A stretch of DNA of 64,000 nucleotides from Clarkia xantiana subsp. parviflora (Eukaryota; Streptophyta; Magnoliopsida; Myrtales; Onagraceae). The position numbers and the translations under genes are program-made. Below the pieces are notes generated by a model, which worked only from the letters and a program-made list of their open reading frames with translations, did no database searches and was not told the DNA's origin. The DNA lies in the NCBI GenBank assembly GCA_036873135.1, contig JAPTYO010000023.1:2429834-2493833 (forward strand). Reading direction: 5' to 3'. Within the stretch, counting starts at the first letter, position 1; each line of letters starts with the position of its first letter. This document shows, piece after piece, positions 11,355-23,552 of this stretch.

Positions 11355-11427
11355 TGATGTGAGCGTGGATCTAACATGCGACCGATAGATCTTAAATCTC
11401 ACTATCTCCCAACTGAGCTATCCCCGT
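11355..11427 (-). pseudogene. B-class tRNA pseudogene, anticodon UAA
   Basis: It is a B-class relic of 73 nt with anticodon triplet UAA and disrupted stems. Confidence 0.8.
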
Positions 11428-12013
11428 TTGTTGATGTTTTGAAGTTACTCAAGAAGTCCTAAACAACCTAGTTCGATTTTTCCATATTCAAATTTCAATT
11501 CTATAAATCCCATCAATTTGAGTCAACTTGAAATGATACAGTAATTTGAGCTCGAGCTGAATATTAGTGTAAAAATAATTATTTAATTATGATGAGCCAA
11601 ATGGAACTCGCCTATTATTGAGTTCAGAAGAGCCCCAACCAGGAAATGACTCAGTTCAGTATACATTATGTCAAGATCAAAATATCTTGAGCTAAATTTT
11701 AATTAATACAATTTTGATTCTCCTTTATAGTTATTTCATAAGTGCTTATCTTTTGTTTCGTTTTCCAAATTCAAATTCCATTTCAGTAGATCTCATCATT
11801 TGGAGTCAACTTAACCTGATACAGAAATTTGAGCTCGAGTTGAATATGAATGTAAAAATTAAAATGAACACGCATATTTGTGCGTTCCAATGAGCAAGAA
11901 CCTGGTAATGAAACGAAATAACTTGAGCTTTGTTTGTATTAATCTAATTTAGATTCTCTCTACTAATTAGTGTCTATATTCTTATCTTTTGTCTCAAATT
12001 CTTCTCTTAAATA

Positions 12014-12040
12014 TGCGGTGAGTGTGGATCGATCACGCGG

Positions 12041-12080
<40 letters not shown>

Positions 12081-12086
12081 TCCCGC
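12014..12086 (-). pseudogene. A1 tRNA-Phe, decayed
   Basis: It is 73 nt with anticodon GAA. The T stem (AGTGTGG), T loop (GATCGATC), variable loop and 5' acceptor strand (ATTCCCGC) are all mutated. Confidence 0.7.
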
Positions 12087-12468
12087 TTATTGATTTACTA
12101 AACTTAAACAAGAAGCCCCAACCTACCAAGTTCAACTTTTCCCTATTTAAACATCAAATCAATAAAACCAACCTTTTGAGTAAAGTCGACATGATACAGT
12201 AATTTGAGCTCGAGTTGAATATTAGTGTAAGACGTACTATTTTCTTTTGATGAGCCAAGATGGAACAAAACTAGTATTACATTAAAACAATCTGGAACCT
12301 GAAAAAGGCTCGGTTCAAATGCACTCTGATTAGTGTCGGATTCAAACTTATACAGAAATTGTAGATCAGAATAGTTTTAGCCAAATTTCATCATTTTTTT
12401 TTTATCATTTGCACCTCTGGTTAGTGTGTATGTTCTTATATTTTGTTTCGTTTTCTTATCTTAAAAGA

Positions 12469-12540
12469 TTGCTTAAGCAATGATCAAACATGCGACCTTA
12501 AATATTTAGTATCACCATTTCCCTACGGAGCTATCCGAGC
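12469..12540 (-). pseudogene. C-class tRNA-Phe pseudogene
   Basis: This is a 72-nt relic with TAA in the anticodon region and the TCCGAGC acceptor variant. Confidence 0.75.
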
Positions 12541-13046
12541 TTATTGATTTTTTGAACTTAGACAAGAAGTCAAAAGCAATCTAGATCAAATTTTTCATAT
12601 TCAAATTTCAATTCAACGAAACCCATCATTTCGAGTAAACTTGACCCGATACAGTAATTTGGGGTCGAGCTGAATATTAGTATAAAAATTACTATTTAAA
12701 TTTGAAGAGCAAAATGGAACCCACCTATTATTGTGTTCAACTGAACGCGAACCTCGAAATGACTTAATTTAATTTAATTTTGATTCTCATTTATAGTAAA
12801 TGCCTAGTTTCCAATCTTTAATTTAGTTTTCAACATTCAAAATTAATTCAATAAATCTCATAATTTCGAGTCAACACACCTTTTATTGCATTCATTCAAC
12901 TGAACCCGAACATGGTAATGTTCAGTCTAATAGTAATTCAAGATCGAAATAGATTGAGCATTTCATTTCAATTAACCAAATTTAAGTTCTCCCCTCCAAT
13001 TAGAGCATCTTTTCTCATCTTTTGTTTCGTTTTCTTCTCTAATATA

Positions 13047-13071
13047 TGCGGTGAGCGTGGATCGAACACGC

Positions 13072-13114
<43 letters not shown>

Positions 13115-13119
13115 CCCGC
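13047..13119 (-). tRNA. trnF-GAA: tRNA-Phe(GAA), consensus copy 2
   Basis: It is an A2-class gene identical over all 73 nt to the copy at 7,835. The upstream CAACAA motif is present. The nearest sense-strand T4 is about 200 nt downstream (near 12,839). Confidence 0.96.
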
Positions 13120-13464
13120 TTGTTGAATTAGTGGACTTAAACAAGAAGCCCCAGCCAACATAGTTCAACTCTTCCCTATTCAAACTTCAAATCGATAAAT
13201 CAAGCCTGTAGAGTTGAATATTAGTGTAAAACATACTATCTACTTTTGATGAGTCAAGATGGAACAAACCTAGTATTACATTCAAAAGAGCTGGTACCCG
13301 GAAATGTTTCAGTTTAGATGCACCTAACTATTTTCGGATTCAAACATATAAAGTAATTCAAGATCATAATAGATTGATCAAATTTCAATTAATCTAATTT
13401 TGATTCGCCCATCTAGTTAATGTGTTTTTTCTTATCTTTTGTTTCTTTTTCTTCTCTAAAAAGT

Positions 13465-13537
13465 TGATGTGAGCGTGGATCTAACATGCGACCGATAGAT
13501 CTTAAATCTCACTATCTCCCAACTGAGCTATCCCCGT
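13465..13537 (-). pseudogene. B-class tRNA pseudogene, anticodon UAA
   Basis: It is a B-class relic with UAA, nearly identical to the copies at 11,355, 15,623 and 17,782. Confidence 0.8.
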
Positions 13538-14123
13538 TTGTTGATGTTTTGAAGTTACTCAAGAAGTCCTAAACAACCCAGTTCGATTTTTCCATATTCA
13601 AATTTCAATTCTATATATCCCATCAATTTGAGTCAACTTGAAATGATACACTAATTTGAGCTCGAGCTGAATATTAGTGTAAAAATTATTATTTAATTAT
13701 GATGAGCCAAATGGAACACGCCTATTATTGAGTTCAGAAGAGCCCCAACCAGGAAATGACTCAGTTCAGTATACATTATGTCAAGATCAAAATATCTTGA
13801 GCTAAATTTTAATTAATATAATTTTGATTCTCCTTTATAGTTATTTCCTAAGTGCTTATCTTTTGTTTCGTTTTCCAAATTCAAATTCAATTTCAGTAGA
13901 TCTCATCATTTGGAGTCAACTTGACCTGATACAGAAATTTGAGCTCGAGTTGAATCTGAATGTAAAAATTAAAATGAACACGCATATTTGTGCGTTCAAA
14001 TGAGCAAGAACCTGGTAATGAAACGAAATAACTTGAGCTTTGTTTGTATTAATCTAATTTAGATTCTCTTTGCTAATTAGTGTCTATATTCTTATCTTTT
14101 GTCTCAAATTCTTCTCTTAAATA

Positions 14124-14148
14124 TGCGGTGAGCGTGGATCGAACACGC

Positions 14149-14191
<43 letters not shown>

Positions 14192-14196
14192 CCCGC
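14124..14196 (-). tRNA. trnF-GAA: tRNA-Phe(GAA), consensus copy 3
   Basis: It is an A1-class gene identical to the 73-nt consensus, with CAACAA immediately upstream. Confidence 0.96.
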
Positions 14197-14575
14197 TTGT
14201 TGATTTACTAAACTTAAACAAGAAGCCCCAACCTACCTAGTTCGAATTTTCCCTATTTAAACATCAAATCAATAAATCCAACCTTTTGAGTAAAGTCGAC
14301 CTGATACAGTAACTTGAGCTCGAGTTGAATATTAGTGTAAGACGTACTATTTTCTTTTGAAGAGCCAAGATGGAACAAAACTAGTATTACATTAAAACAA
14401 TCTGGAACCTGAAAAAGGCTCGGTTCAAATGCACTCTGATTAGTGTCGGATTAAAACTTATACAGAAATTGTAGATTCATAATAGTTTTAGCCAAATTTC
14501 ATTATCTTTTTTCATTTGCACCTCTGGTTAGTGTGTATGTTCTTATATTTTGTTTCGTTTTCTTATCTTAAAAGA

Positions 14576-14647
14576 TTGCTTAAGCAATGATCAAACATGC
14601 GACCTTAAATATTTAGTATCACCCTTTCCCTACGGAGCTATCCCCGC
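14576..14647 (-). pseudogene. C-class tRNA-Phe pseudogene
   Basis: This is a 72-nt relic with TAA in the anticodon region. The 5' acceptor strand is consensus (TCCCCGC). Confidence 0.75.
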
Positions 14648-15203
14648 TTATTGATTTTTTGAACTAAAACAAGAAGTCAAAAGCAACCTAGATCGAGTTT
14701 TTCATATTCAAATTTCAATTCAATGAATCCCATCATTTCGAGTAAACTTGACCTGATACAGTAATTTGGGGTCGAGCTGAATATTAGTATAAAAATTACT
14801 ATTTAAATTTTAAGAGCAAAATGGAACCCACCTATTATTGTGTTCAACTGAACGCGAGCCTCGAAATGACTTAGTTCAGTACACCGTAAGTCAAGATTGA
14901 AATATGTTGAGCCAATCAATTAATTTAATTTTGATTCTCATTTATAGTAAGTGCCTAAGTTCCAATCTTTAATTTAGTTTTCCACGTTCAAAATTAATTC
15001 AATAACTCTCATCATTTCGAGACAACACACCATTTATTGCATTCATTCAAGTGAGCCCGAACATGGTAATGGCTCAGTTTAGGATATAGTAATTCAAGAT
15101 CGAAATAGATTGAGCATTTCATTTCAATTAACCAAATTTAAAATTCTCCCCTCTAATTAGAGCATCTGCTCTTAACTTTTGTTTCGTTTTCTTCTCTAAT
15201 ATA

Positions 15204-15228
15204 TGCGGTGAGCGTGGATCGAACACGC

Positions 15229-15271
<43 letters not shown>

Positions 15272-15276
15272 CCCGC
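15204..15276 (-). tRNA. trnF-GAA: tRNA-Phe(GAA), consensus copy 4
   Basis: It is an A2-class gene identical to the 73-nt consensus, with CAACAA upstream. Confidence 0.96.
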
Positions 15277-15622
15277 TTGTTGAATTAGTGAACTTAAACA
15301 AGAAGCCCCAGCCAACATAGTTCAACTCTTCCCTATTCAAACTTCAAATCGATAAATCAAGCCTGTAGAGTTGAATATTAGTGTAAAACATACTATCTAC
15401 TTTTGATGAGTCAAGATGGAACAAACCTAGTATTACATTCAAAAGAGCTGGTACCTAGAAATGTTTCAGTTTAGATGCACCTAACTATTTTCGGATTCAA
15501 ACATATAAAGTAATTCAAGATTATAATAGATTGATCAAAATTTCAATTAATCTAATTTTGATTCGCCCATCTAGTTAGTGTGTTTTTTCTTATCTTTTGT
15601 TTCTTTTTCTTCTCTAAAAAGT

Positions 15623-15695
15623 TGATGTGAGCGTGGATCTAACATGCGACCGATAGATCTTAAATCTCACTATCTCCCAACTGAGCTATCCCCGT
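15623..15695 (-). pseudogene. B-class tRNA pseudogene, anticodon UAA
   Basis: It is a B-class relic with UAA and disrupted acceptor and T stems. Confidence 0.8.
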
Positions 15696-16282
15696 TTGTT
15701 GATGTTTTGAAGTTACTCAAAGAAGTCCTAAACAACCCAGTTCGATTTTTCCATATTCAAATTTCAATTCTATAAATCCCATCAATTTGAGTCAACTTGA
15801 AATGATACACTAATTTGAGCTCGAGCTGAATATTAGTGTAAAAATTATTATTTAATTATGATGAGCCAAATGGAACACGCCTATTATTGAGTTCAGAAGA
15901 GCCCCAACCAGGAAATGACTCAGTTCAGTATACATTATGTCAAGATCAAAATATCTTGAGCTAAATTTTAATTAATATAATTTTGATTCTCCTTTATAGT
16001 TATTTCCTAAGTGCTTATCTTTTGTTTCGTTTTCCAAATTCAAATTCCATTTCAGTAGATCTCATCATTTGGAGTCAACTTGACCTGATACAGAAATTTG
16101 AGCTCGAGTTGAATCTGAATGTAAAAATTAAAATGAACACGCATATTTGTGCGTTCAAATGAGCAAGAACCTGGTAATGAAACGAAATAACTTGAGCTTT
16201 GTTTGTATTAATCTAATTTAGATTCTCTTTGCTAATTAGTGTCTATATTCTTATCTTTTGTCTCTAATTCTTCTCTTAAATA

Positions 16283-16307
16283 TGCGGTGAGCGTGGATTG
16301 AACACGC

Positions 16308-16350
<43 letters not shown>

Positions 16351-16355
16351 CCCGC
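16283..16355 (-). tRNA. trnF-GAA: tRNA-Phe(GAA), A1, one change
   Basis: It is consensus apart from G57 to A in the T loop. Position 57 is a purine in box B (GTTCRA), so both promoter and fold should be preserved. Confidence 0.88.
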
Positions 16356-16734
16356 TTGTTGATTTACTAAACTTAAACAAGAAGCCCCAACCTACCTAGT
16401 TCGACTTTTCCCTATTTAAACATCAAATCAATAAATCCAACCTTTTGAGTAAAGTCGACCTGATACAGTAACTTGAGCTCGAGTTGAATATTAGTGTAAG
16501 ACGTACTATTTTCTTTTGAAGAGCCAAGATGGAACAAAATTAGTATTACATTAAAACAATCTGGAACCTGAAAAAGGCTCGGTTCAAATGCACTCTGATT
16601 AGTGTCGGATTAAAACTTATACAGAAATTGTAGATTCATAATAGTTTTAGCCAAATTTCATTATCTTTTTTCATTTGCACCTCTGGTTAGTGTGTATGTT
16701 CTTATATTTTGTTTCGTTTTCTTATCTTAAAAGA

Positions 16735-16806
16735 TTGCTTAAGCAATGATCAAACATGCGACCTTAAATATTTAGTATCACCCTTTCCCTACGGAGCTAT
16801 CCCCGC
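16735..16806 (-). pseudogene. C-class tRNA-Phe pseudogene
   Basis: This is a 72-nt relic like that at 14,576. Confidence 0.75.
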
Positions 16807-17362
16807 TTATTGATTTTTTGAACTAAAACAAGAAGTCAAAAGCAACCTAGATCGAGTTTTTCATATTCAAATTTCAATTCAATGAATCCCATCATTTCGA
16901 GTAAACTTAACCTGATACAGTAATTTGGGGTCGAGCTGAATATTAGTATAAAAATTACTATTTAAATTTGAAGAGCAAAATGGAACCCACCTATTATTGT
17001 GTTCAACTGAACGCGAGCCTCGAAATGACTTAGTTCAGTACACCGTAAGTCAAGATTGAAATATGTTGAGCCAATCAATTAATTTAATTTTGATTCTCAT
17101 TTATAGTAAGTGCCTAAGTTCCAATCTTTAATTTAGTTTTCCACGTTCAAAATTAATTCAATAACTCTCATCATTTCGAGTCAACACACCATTTATTGCA
17201 TTCATTCAAGTGAGCCCGAACATGGTAATGGCTCAGTTTAGTATATAGTAATTCAAGATCGAAATAGATTGAGCATTTCATTTCAATTAACCAAATTTAA
17301 AATTCTCCCCTCTAATTAGAGCATCTGCTCTTAACTTTTGTTTCGTTTTCTTCTCGAATATA

Positions 17363-17387
17363 TGCGGTGAGCGTGGATCGAACACGC

Positions 17388-17430
<43 letters not shown>

Positions 17431-17435
17431 CCCGC
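17363..17435 (-). tRNA. trnF-GAA: tRNA-Phe(GAA), consensus copy 5
   Basis: It is an A2-class gene identical to the 73-nt consensus, with CAACAA upstream. Confidence 0.96.
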
Positions 17436-17781
17436 TTGTTGAATTAGTGGACTTAAACAAGAAGCCCCAGCCAACATACTTAAACTCTTCCCTATTCAAA
17501 CTTCAAATCGATAAATCCAGCCTGTAGAGTTGAATATTAGTGTAAAACATACTATCTACTTTTGATGAGTCAAGATGGAACAAACCTAGTATTACATTCA
17601 AAAGAGCTGGTACCTGGAAATGTTTCAGTTTAGATGCACCTAACTATTGTCGGATTCAAACTTATAAAGTAATTCAAGATCATAATAGATTGATCAAAAT
17701 TTCAATTAATCTTATTTTGATTCGCCCATCTAGTTAGTGTGTTTTTTCTTATCTTTTGTTTCGTTTTCTTCTCTAAAAAGT

Positions 17782-17854
17782 TGATGTGAGCGTGGATCTA
17801 ACATGCGACCGATAGATCTTAAATCTCACTATCTCCCAACTGAGCTATCCCCGT
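17782..17854 (-). pseudogene. B-class tRNA pseudogene, anticodon UAA
   Basis: It is a B-class relic and the last of the UAA run along the array. Confidence 0.8.
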
Positions 17855-18469
17855 TTGTTGATGTTTTGAAGTTACTCAAGAAGTCCTAAACAACCTAGTT
17901 CGATTTTTCCATATTCAAATTTCAAATTCTATAAATCCCATCAATTTGAGTCAACTTGAAATGATACAGTAATTTGAGCTCGAGCTGAATATTAGTGTAA
18001 AAATTATTATTTAATTATGATGAGCCAAATGGAATACGCCTATTATTGAGTTCAGAAGAGCCCCAACCAGGAAATGACTCAGTTCAGTATACATTATGTC
18101 AAGATCAAAATATCTTGAGCTAAATTTTAATTAATATAATTTTGATTCTCCTTTATAGTTATTTCCTAAGTGCTTATCTTTTGTTTCGTTTTCCAAATTC
18201 AAATTCCATTTCAGTAGATCTCATCATTTGGAGTCAACTTGACCTGATACAGAAATTTGAGCTCGAGTTGAATATGACTGTAAAAATTAAAATGAACACA
18301 CATATTTGTGCGTTCAAATGAGCAAGAACCTGGTAATGAAACGAAATAACTTGAGCTTTGTTTGTATTAATCTAATACTTGAACTTTGTTTGTATTAATC
18401 TAATTTAGACTCTCTCTGCTAATTAGTGTCTATATTCTTATCTTTTGTCTCAAATCCTTCTCTTAAATA

Positions 18470-18494
18470 TGCGGTGAGCGTGGATCGAACAAGC

Positions 18495-18537
<43 letters not shown>

Positions 18538-18542
18538 CCCGC
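18470..18542 (-). tRNA. trnF-GAA: tRNA-Phe(GAA), A1, one change
   Basis: It is consensus except for G51 to T, which breaks a T-stem pair with C63. The rest of the fold is intact. Confidence 0.75.
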
Positions 18543-18921
18543 TTGTTGATTTACTAAACTTAAACAAGAAGCCCCAACCTACCTAGTTCGACTTTTCCCT
18601 ATTTAAACATCAAATCAATAAATCCAACCTTTTGAGTAAAGTCGACCTGATACAGTAATTTGAGCTCGAGTTGAATATTAGTGTAAGACGTACTATTTTC
18701 TTTTGATGAGCCAAGATGGAACAAAACTAGTATTACATTAAAACAATCTGGAACCTGAAAAAGGCTCGGTTCAAATGCACTCTGATTAGTGTCGGATTCA
18801 AACTTATACAGAAATTGTAGATTCATAATTGTTTTAGCCAAATTTCATTATCTTTTTTCATTTGCACCTCTGGTTAGTGTGTATGTTCTTATATTTTGTT
18901 TCGTTTTCTTATCTTAAAAGA

Positions 18922-18993
18922 TTGCTTAAACAATGATCAAACATGCGACCTTAAATATTCAGTATCACCCTTTCCCTACGGAGCTATCCCCGC
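18922..18993 (-). pseudogene. C-class tRNA-Phe pseudogene
   Basis: This 72-nt relic retains GAA (TATTCAGT on the + strand), unlike the C copies to its left. Confidence 0.75.
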
Positions 18994-19549
18994 TTATTGA
19001 TTTTTTGAACTAAAACAAGAAGTCAAAAGCAACCTAGATCGAGTTTTTCATATTCAAATTTCAATTCAATGAATCCCATCATTTCGAGTAAACTTGACCT
19101 GATACAGTAATTTGGGGTCGAGCTGAATATTAGTATAAAAATTACTATTTAAATTTGAAGAGAAAAATGGAACCCACCTATTAGTGTGTTCAACTGAACG
19201 CGAGCCTCGAAATGACTTAGTTCAGTACACCGTAAGTCAAGATTGAAATATGTTGAGCCAATCAATTAATTTAATTTTGATTCTCATTTATAGTAAGTGC
19301 CTAAGTTCCAATCTTTAATTTAGTTTTCCACGTTCAAAATTAATTCAATAACTCTCATCATTTCGAGTCAACACACCACTTATTGCATTCATTCAAGTGA
19401 GCCCGAACATGGTAATGGCTCAGTTCAGTATATAGTAATTCAAGATCGAAATAGATTGAGCATTTCATTTCAATTAACCAAATTTAAAATTCTCCCCTCT
19501 AATTAGAGCATCTGCTTTCATCTTTTGTTTCGTTTTCTTCTCTAATATA

Positions 19550-19574
19550 TGCGGTGAGCGTGGATCGAACACGC

Positions 19575-19617
<43 letters not shown>

Positions 19618-19622
19618 CCCGC
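19550..19622 (-). tRNA. trnF-GAA: tRNA-Phe(GAA), consensus copy 6
   Basis: It is an A2-class gene identical to the 73-nt consensus. The upstream motif is CAACAG here instead of CAACAA. Confidence 0.95.
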
Positions 19623-19968
19623 CTGTTGAATTAGTGGATTTAAACAAGAAGCCCCAGCCAACATAGTTAAACTCTTCCCTATTCAAACTTCAAATCGATA
19701 AATCCAGCCTGTAGAGTTGAATATTAGTGTAAAACCTACTATCTACTTTTGATGAGTCAAGATGGAACAAACCTAGTATTACATTCAAAAGAGCTGGTAC
19801 CTGGAAATGTTTCAGTTTAGATGCACCTAACTATTGTCGGATTCAAACTTATAAAGTAATTCAAGATCATAATAGATTGATCAAAATTTCAATTAATCTA
19901 ATTTTGATTCGCTCATCTAGTTAGTGTGTTTTTTCTTATCTTGTGTTTCGTTTTCTTCTCTAAAAAGT

Positions 19969-20041
19969 TGATGTGAGCGTGGATCTAACATGCGACCGAT
20001 AGATCTTCAATCTCACTATCTCCCAACTGAGCTGTCCCCGT
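19969..20041 (-). pseudogene. B-class tRNA-Phe pseudogene, GAA type
   Basis: It is a B-class relic with GAA and the GCTGTCCCC variant shared with 9,248. Confidence 0.8.
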
Positions 20042-20647
20042 TTGTTGATGTTTTGAAGTTACTCAAGAAGTCTTAAACAACCTAGTTCGATTTTTCCATA
20101 TTCAAATTTCAATTCTATAATCTCATCAATTTGAGTAAACTTGAAATGATACACTAATTTGAACTCGAGCTGAATATTAGTGTAAAAATTATTATTTAAT
20201 TATGATAAGCCAAATGGAACACGCCTATTATTGAGTTCAGAAGAGCCCCAACCAAGAAATGACCCAGTTCAGTATACATTATGTCAAGATCAAAATATCT
20301 TGTGCCAAATTTTAATTAATATAATTTTTATTCTCCTTTATAGTTATTTCCTAAGTGCTTATCTTTTATTTCGTTTTCCAAATTCAAATTTCATTTCAGT
20401 AAATCTCATCATTTGGAGTCAACTTGACCTGATACAGAAATTTGAGCTCGAGTTGAGTATGAATGTAAAAATTAAAAGGAACACGCATAATTTTTACATT
20501 CATATTCAACTTTGTGCGTTCAAATGAGCAAGAACTTGGTAACGAAACGAAATAGCTTGAGCTTTGTTTGTATTAATCTAATTTATATTCTTTCTGCTAA
20601 TTAGTATCTACGTTCTTATCTTTTGTCTCAAATTCTTCTCTTCAATA

Positions 20648-20672
20648 TGCGGTGAGCGTGGATCGAACACGC

Positions 20673-20709
<37 letters not shown>

Positions 20710-20720
20710 ACTATCCCCGC
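20648..20720 (-). tRNA. trnF-GAA: tRNA-Phe(GAA), A1, one change
   Basis: It is consensus except for C11 to T. A U-G pair with G24 keeps the D stem, but box A is weakened. Confidence 0.8.
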
Positions 20721-21096
20721 TTGTTGATTTAATAAACTTAAACAAGAAGCCCCAACCTACCTAGTTCGACTTTTCCCTATTTAAACTTCAAATCAATAAA
20801 TCTAACCTTTTGAGTAAAGTCGACCTGATACAGTAATTTGAGCACGATTTGAATATTAGTGTAAGACGTACTATTTTCTTTTGATGTGCCAAGATGGGAC
20901 AAAACTAGTATTACATTAAAACAATCTGGAACCTGAAAAAGGCTCGGTTCAAATGCACTCTGATTAGTGTCGGATTCAAACTTATACAGAAATTGTAGAT
21001 CAGAATAGTTTTAGCCAAATTTCATCATTTTTTTCATTTGCACCTCTAGTTAGTGTGTATGTTCTTATATTTTGTTCGTTTTCTTATCTTAAAAGA

Positions 21097-21168
21097 TTGC
21101 TTAAGCAATGATCAAACATGCGACCTTAAATATTCAGTATCACCCTTTCCCTAAGGAGCTATCCCCGC
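21097..21168 (-). pseudogene. C-class tRNA-Phe pseudogene
   Basis: This is a 72-nt relic with GAA and the CTAAGGAGC variant in the D arm. Confidence 0.75.
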
Positions 21169-21723
21169 TTATTGATTTTTAGAACTTAAACAAGAAGTCA
21201 AAAGCAACCTAGATCGAGTTTTTCGTATTCAAATTTCAATTCAATGAATCCCATCATTTCGAGTAAACTTGACCTGATATAGTAATTTGGGGTCGAGCTG
21301 AATATTAGTATAAAAATTACTATTTAAATTTGAAGAGCAAAATGGAACCCACCTATTATTGTGTTCAACTGAACGCGAGCCTCGAAATGACTTAGTTCAG
21401 TACACCGTAAGTCAAGATTGAAATATGTTGAGCCAATCAATTAATTTAATTTTGATTCTCATTTATAGTAAGTGCCTAAGTTCCAATCTTTAATTTAGTT
21501 TTCCACATTCAAAATTAATTCAATAACTCTCATCATTTCGAGTCAACACACCATTTATTGCATTCATTCAAGTGAGCCCGAACATGGTAATGGCTCAGTT
21601 AAGTATATAGTAATTCAAGATCGAAATAGATTGAGCATTTCATTTCAAATAACCAAATTTAAGTTCTCCACTCTAATTAGAGCATATGTTCTCATCTTTT
21701 GTTTCATTTTCTTCTCTAATATA

Positions 21724-21748
21724 TGCGGTGAGTGTGGATCGAACACGC

Positions 21749-21791
<43 letters not shown>

Positions 21792-21796
21792 CCCGC
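21724..21796 (-). tRNA. trnF-GAA: tRNA-Phe(GAA), A2, one change
   Basis: It is consensus except for G64 to A, which breaks the C50-G64 T-stem pair. The next A2 copy (23,061) has the same change. Confidence 0.75.
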
Positions 21797-22142
21797 TTGT
21801 TGAATTAGTGGACTTAAACAAGAAGCCCCAGCCAACATAGTTAAACTCTTCCCTATTCAAAATTCAAATCGATAAATCCAGCCTGTAGAGTTGAATATTA
21901 GTGCAAAACCTACTATCTACTTTTGATGAGTCAAGATGGAACAAACCTAGTATTACATTCAAAAGAGCTGGTACCTGGAAATGTTTCAGTTTATATGCAC
22001 CTAACTATTGTCATATTCAAACTTATAAAGTAATTCAAGATCATAATAGATTGATCAAAATTTCAATTAATCTAGTTTTGATTCGCTCATCTAGTTAGTG
22101 TGTTTTTTCTTATCTTTTGTTTCGTTTTCTTCTCTAAAAAGT

Positions 22143-22215
22143 TGATGTGAGCGTGGATCTAACATGCGACCGATAGATCTTCAATCTCACTATCTCCCAA
22201 CTGAGCTATCCCCGT
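22143..22215 (-). pseudogene. B-class tRNA-Phe pseudogene, GAA type
   Basis: It is a B-class relic of 73 nt with GAA and disrupted stems. Confidence 0.8.
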
Positions 22216-23060
22216 TTGTTGATGTTTTGAAGTTACTCAAGAAGTCTTAAACAACCTAGTTCGATTTTTCCATATTCAAATTTCAATTCTATAAATCCCA
22301 TCAATTTGAGTCGACTTGAAATGATACACTAATTTGAACTCGAGCTGAATATTAGTGTAAAAATTATTATTTAATTATGATAAGCCAAATGGAACACGCC
22401 TATTATTGAGTTCAGAAGAGCCCCAACCAAGAAATGACCCAGTTCAGTATACATTATGTCAAGATCAAAATATCTTGAGCAAAATTTTAATTAATATAAT
22501 TTTGATTCTCCTTTATAGTTATTTCCTAAGTGCTTATCTTTTGTTTCGTTTTCCAAATTCAAATTTCATTTCAGTAAATCTCATCATTTGGAGTCAACTT
22601 GAAATGATACACTAATTTGAACTCGAGCTGAATATCAGTATAAAAATTACTATTTAAATTTGAAGAGCAAAATGGAACCCACCTATTATTGTGTTCAACT
22701 GAACGCGAGCCACGAAATGACTTAGTTCAGTACACCGTAAGTCAAGATTGAGCCTCGAAATATGTTGAGCCAATCAATTAATTTAATTTTGATTCTCATT
22801 TATAGTAAGTGCCTAAGTTCCAATCTTTAATTTAGTTTTCCACATTCAAAATTAATTCAATAACTCTCATCATTTCGAGTCAACACACCATTTATTGCAT
22901 TCATTCAAGTGAGCCCGAACATGGTAATGGCTCAGTTCAGTATATAGTAACTCAAGATCGAAATAGATTGAGCATTTCATTTCAAATAACCAAATTTAAG
23001 TTCTCCACTCTAATTAGAGCATATGTTCTCATATTTTGTTTCATTTTCTTCTCTAATATA

Positions 23061-23085
23061 TGCGGTGAGTGTGGATCGAACACGC

Positions 23086-23128
<43 letters not shown>

Positions 23129-23133
23129 CCCGC
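23061..23133 (-). tRNA. trnF-GAA: tRNA-Phe(GAA), A2, one change
   Basis: It is identical to the copy at 21,724, including G64 to A. It closes the shortened unit made by the deletion near 22.6 kb. Confidence 0.75.
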
Positions 23134-23479
23134 TTGTTGAATTAGTGGACTTAAACAAGAAGCCCCAGCCAACATAGTTAAACTCTTCCCTATTCAAAAT
23201 TCAAATCGATAAATCCAGCCTGTAGAGTTGAATATTAGTGTAAAACCTACTATCTACTTTTGATGAGTCAAGATGGAACAAACCTAGTATTACATTCAAA
23301 AGAGCTGGTACCTGGAAATGTTTCAGTTTAGATGCACCTAACTATTGTCGGATTCAAACTTATAAAGTAATTCAAGATCATAATAGATTGATCAAAATTT
23401 CAATTAATCTAATTTTGATTCGCTCATCTAGTTAGTGTGTTTTTTCTTATCTTTTGTTTCGTTTTCTTCTCTAAAAAGT

Positions 23480-23552
23480 TGATGTGAGTGTGGATCTAAC
23501 ATGCGACCGATAGATCTTCAATCTATCTATCTCCCAACTGAGCTATCCCCGT
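23480..23552 (-). pseudogene. B-class tRNA-Phe pseudogene
   Basis: It is a B-class relic with GAA and an extra anticodon-stem change (ATCTATCTATCTCCC). Confidence 0.8.
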
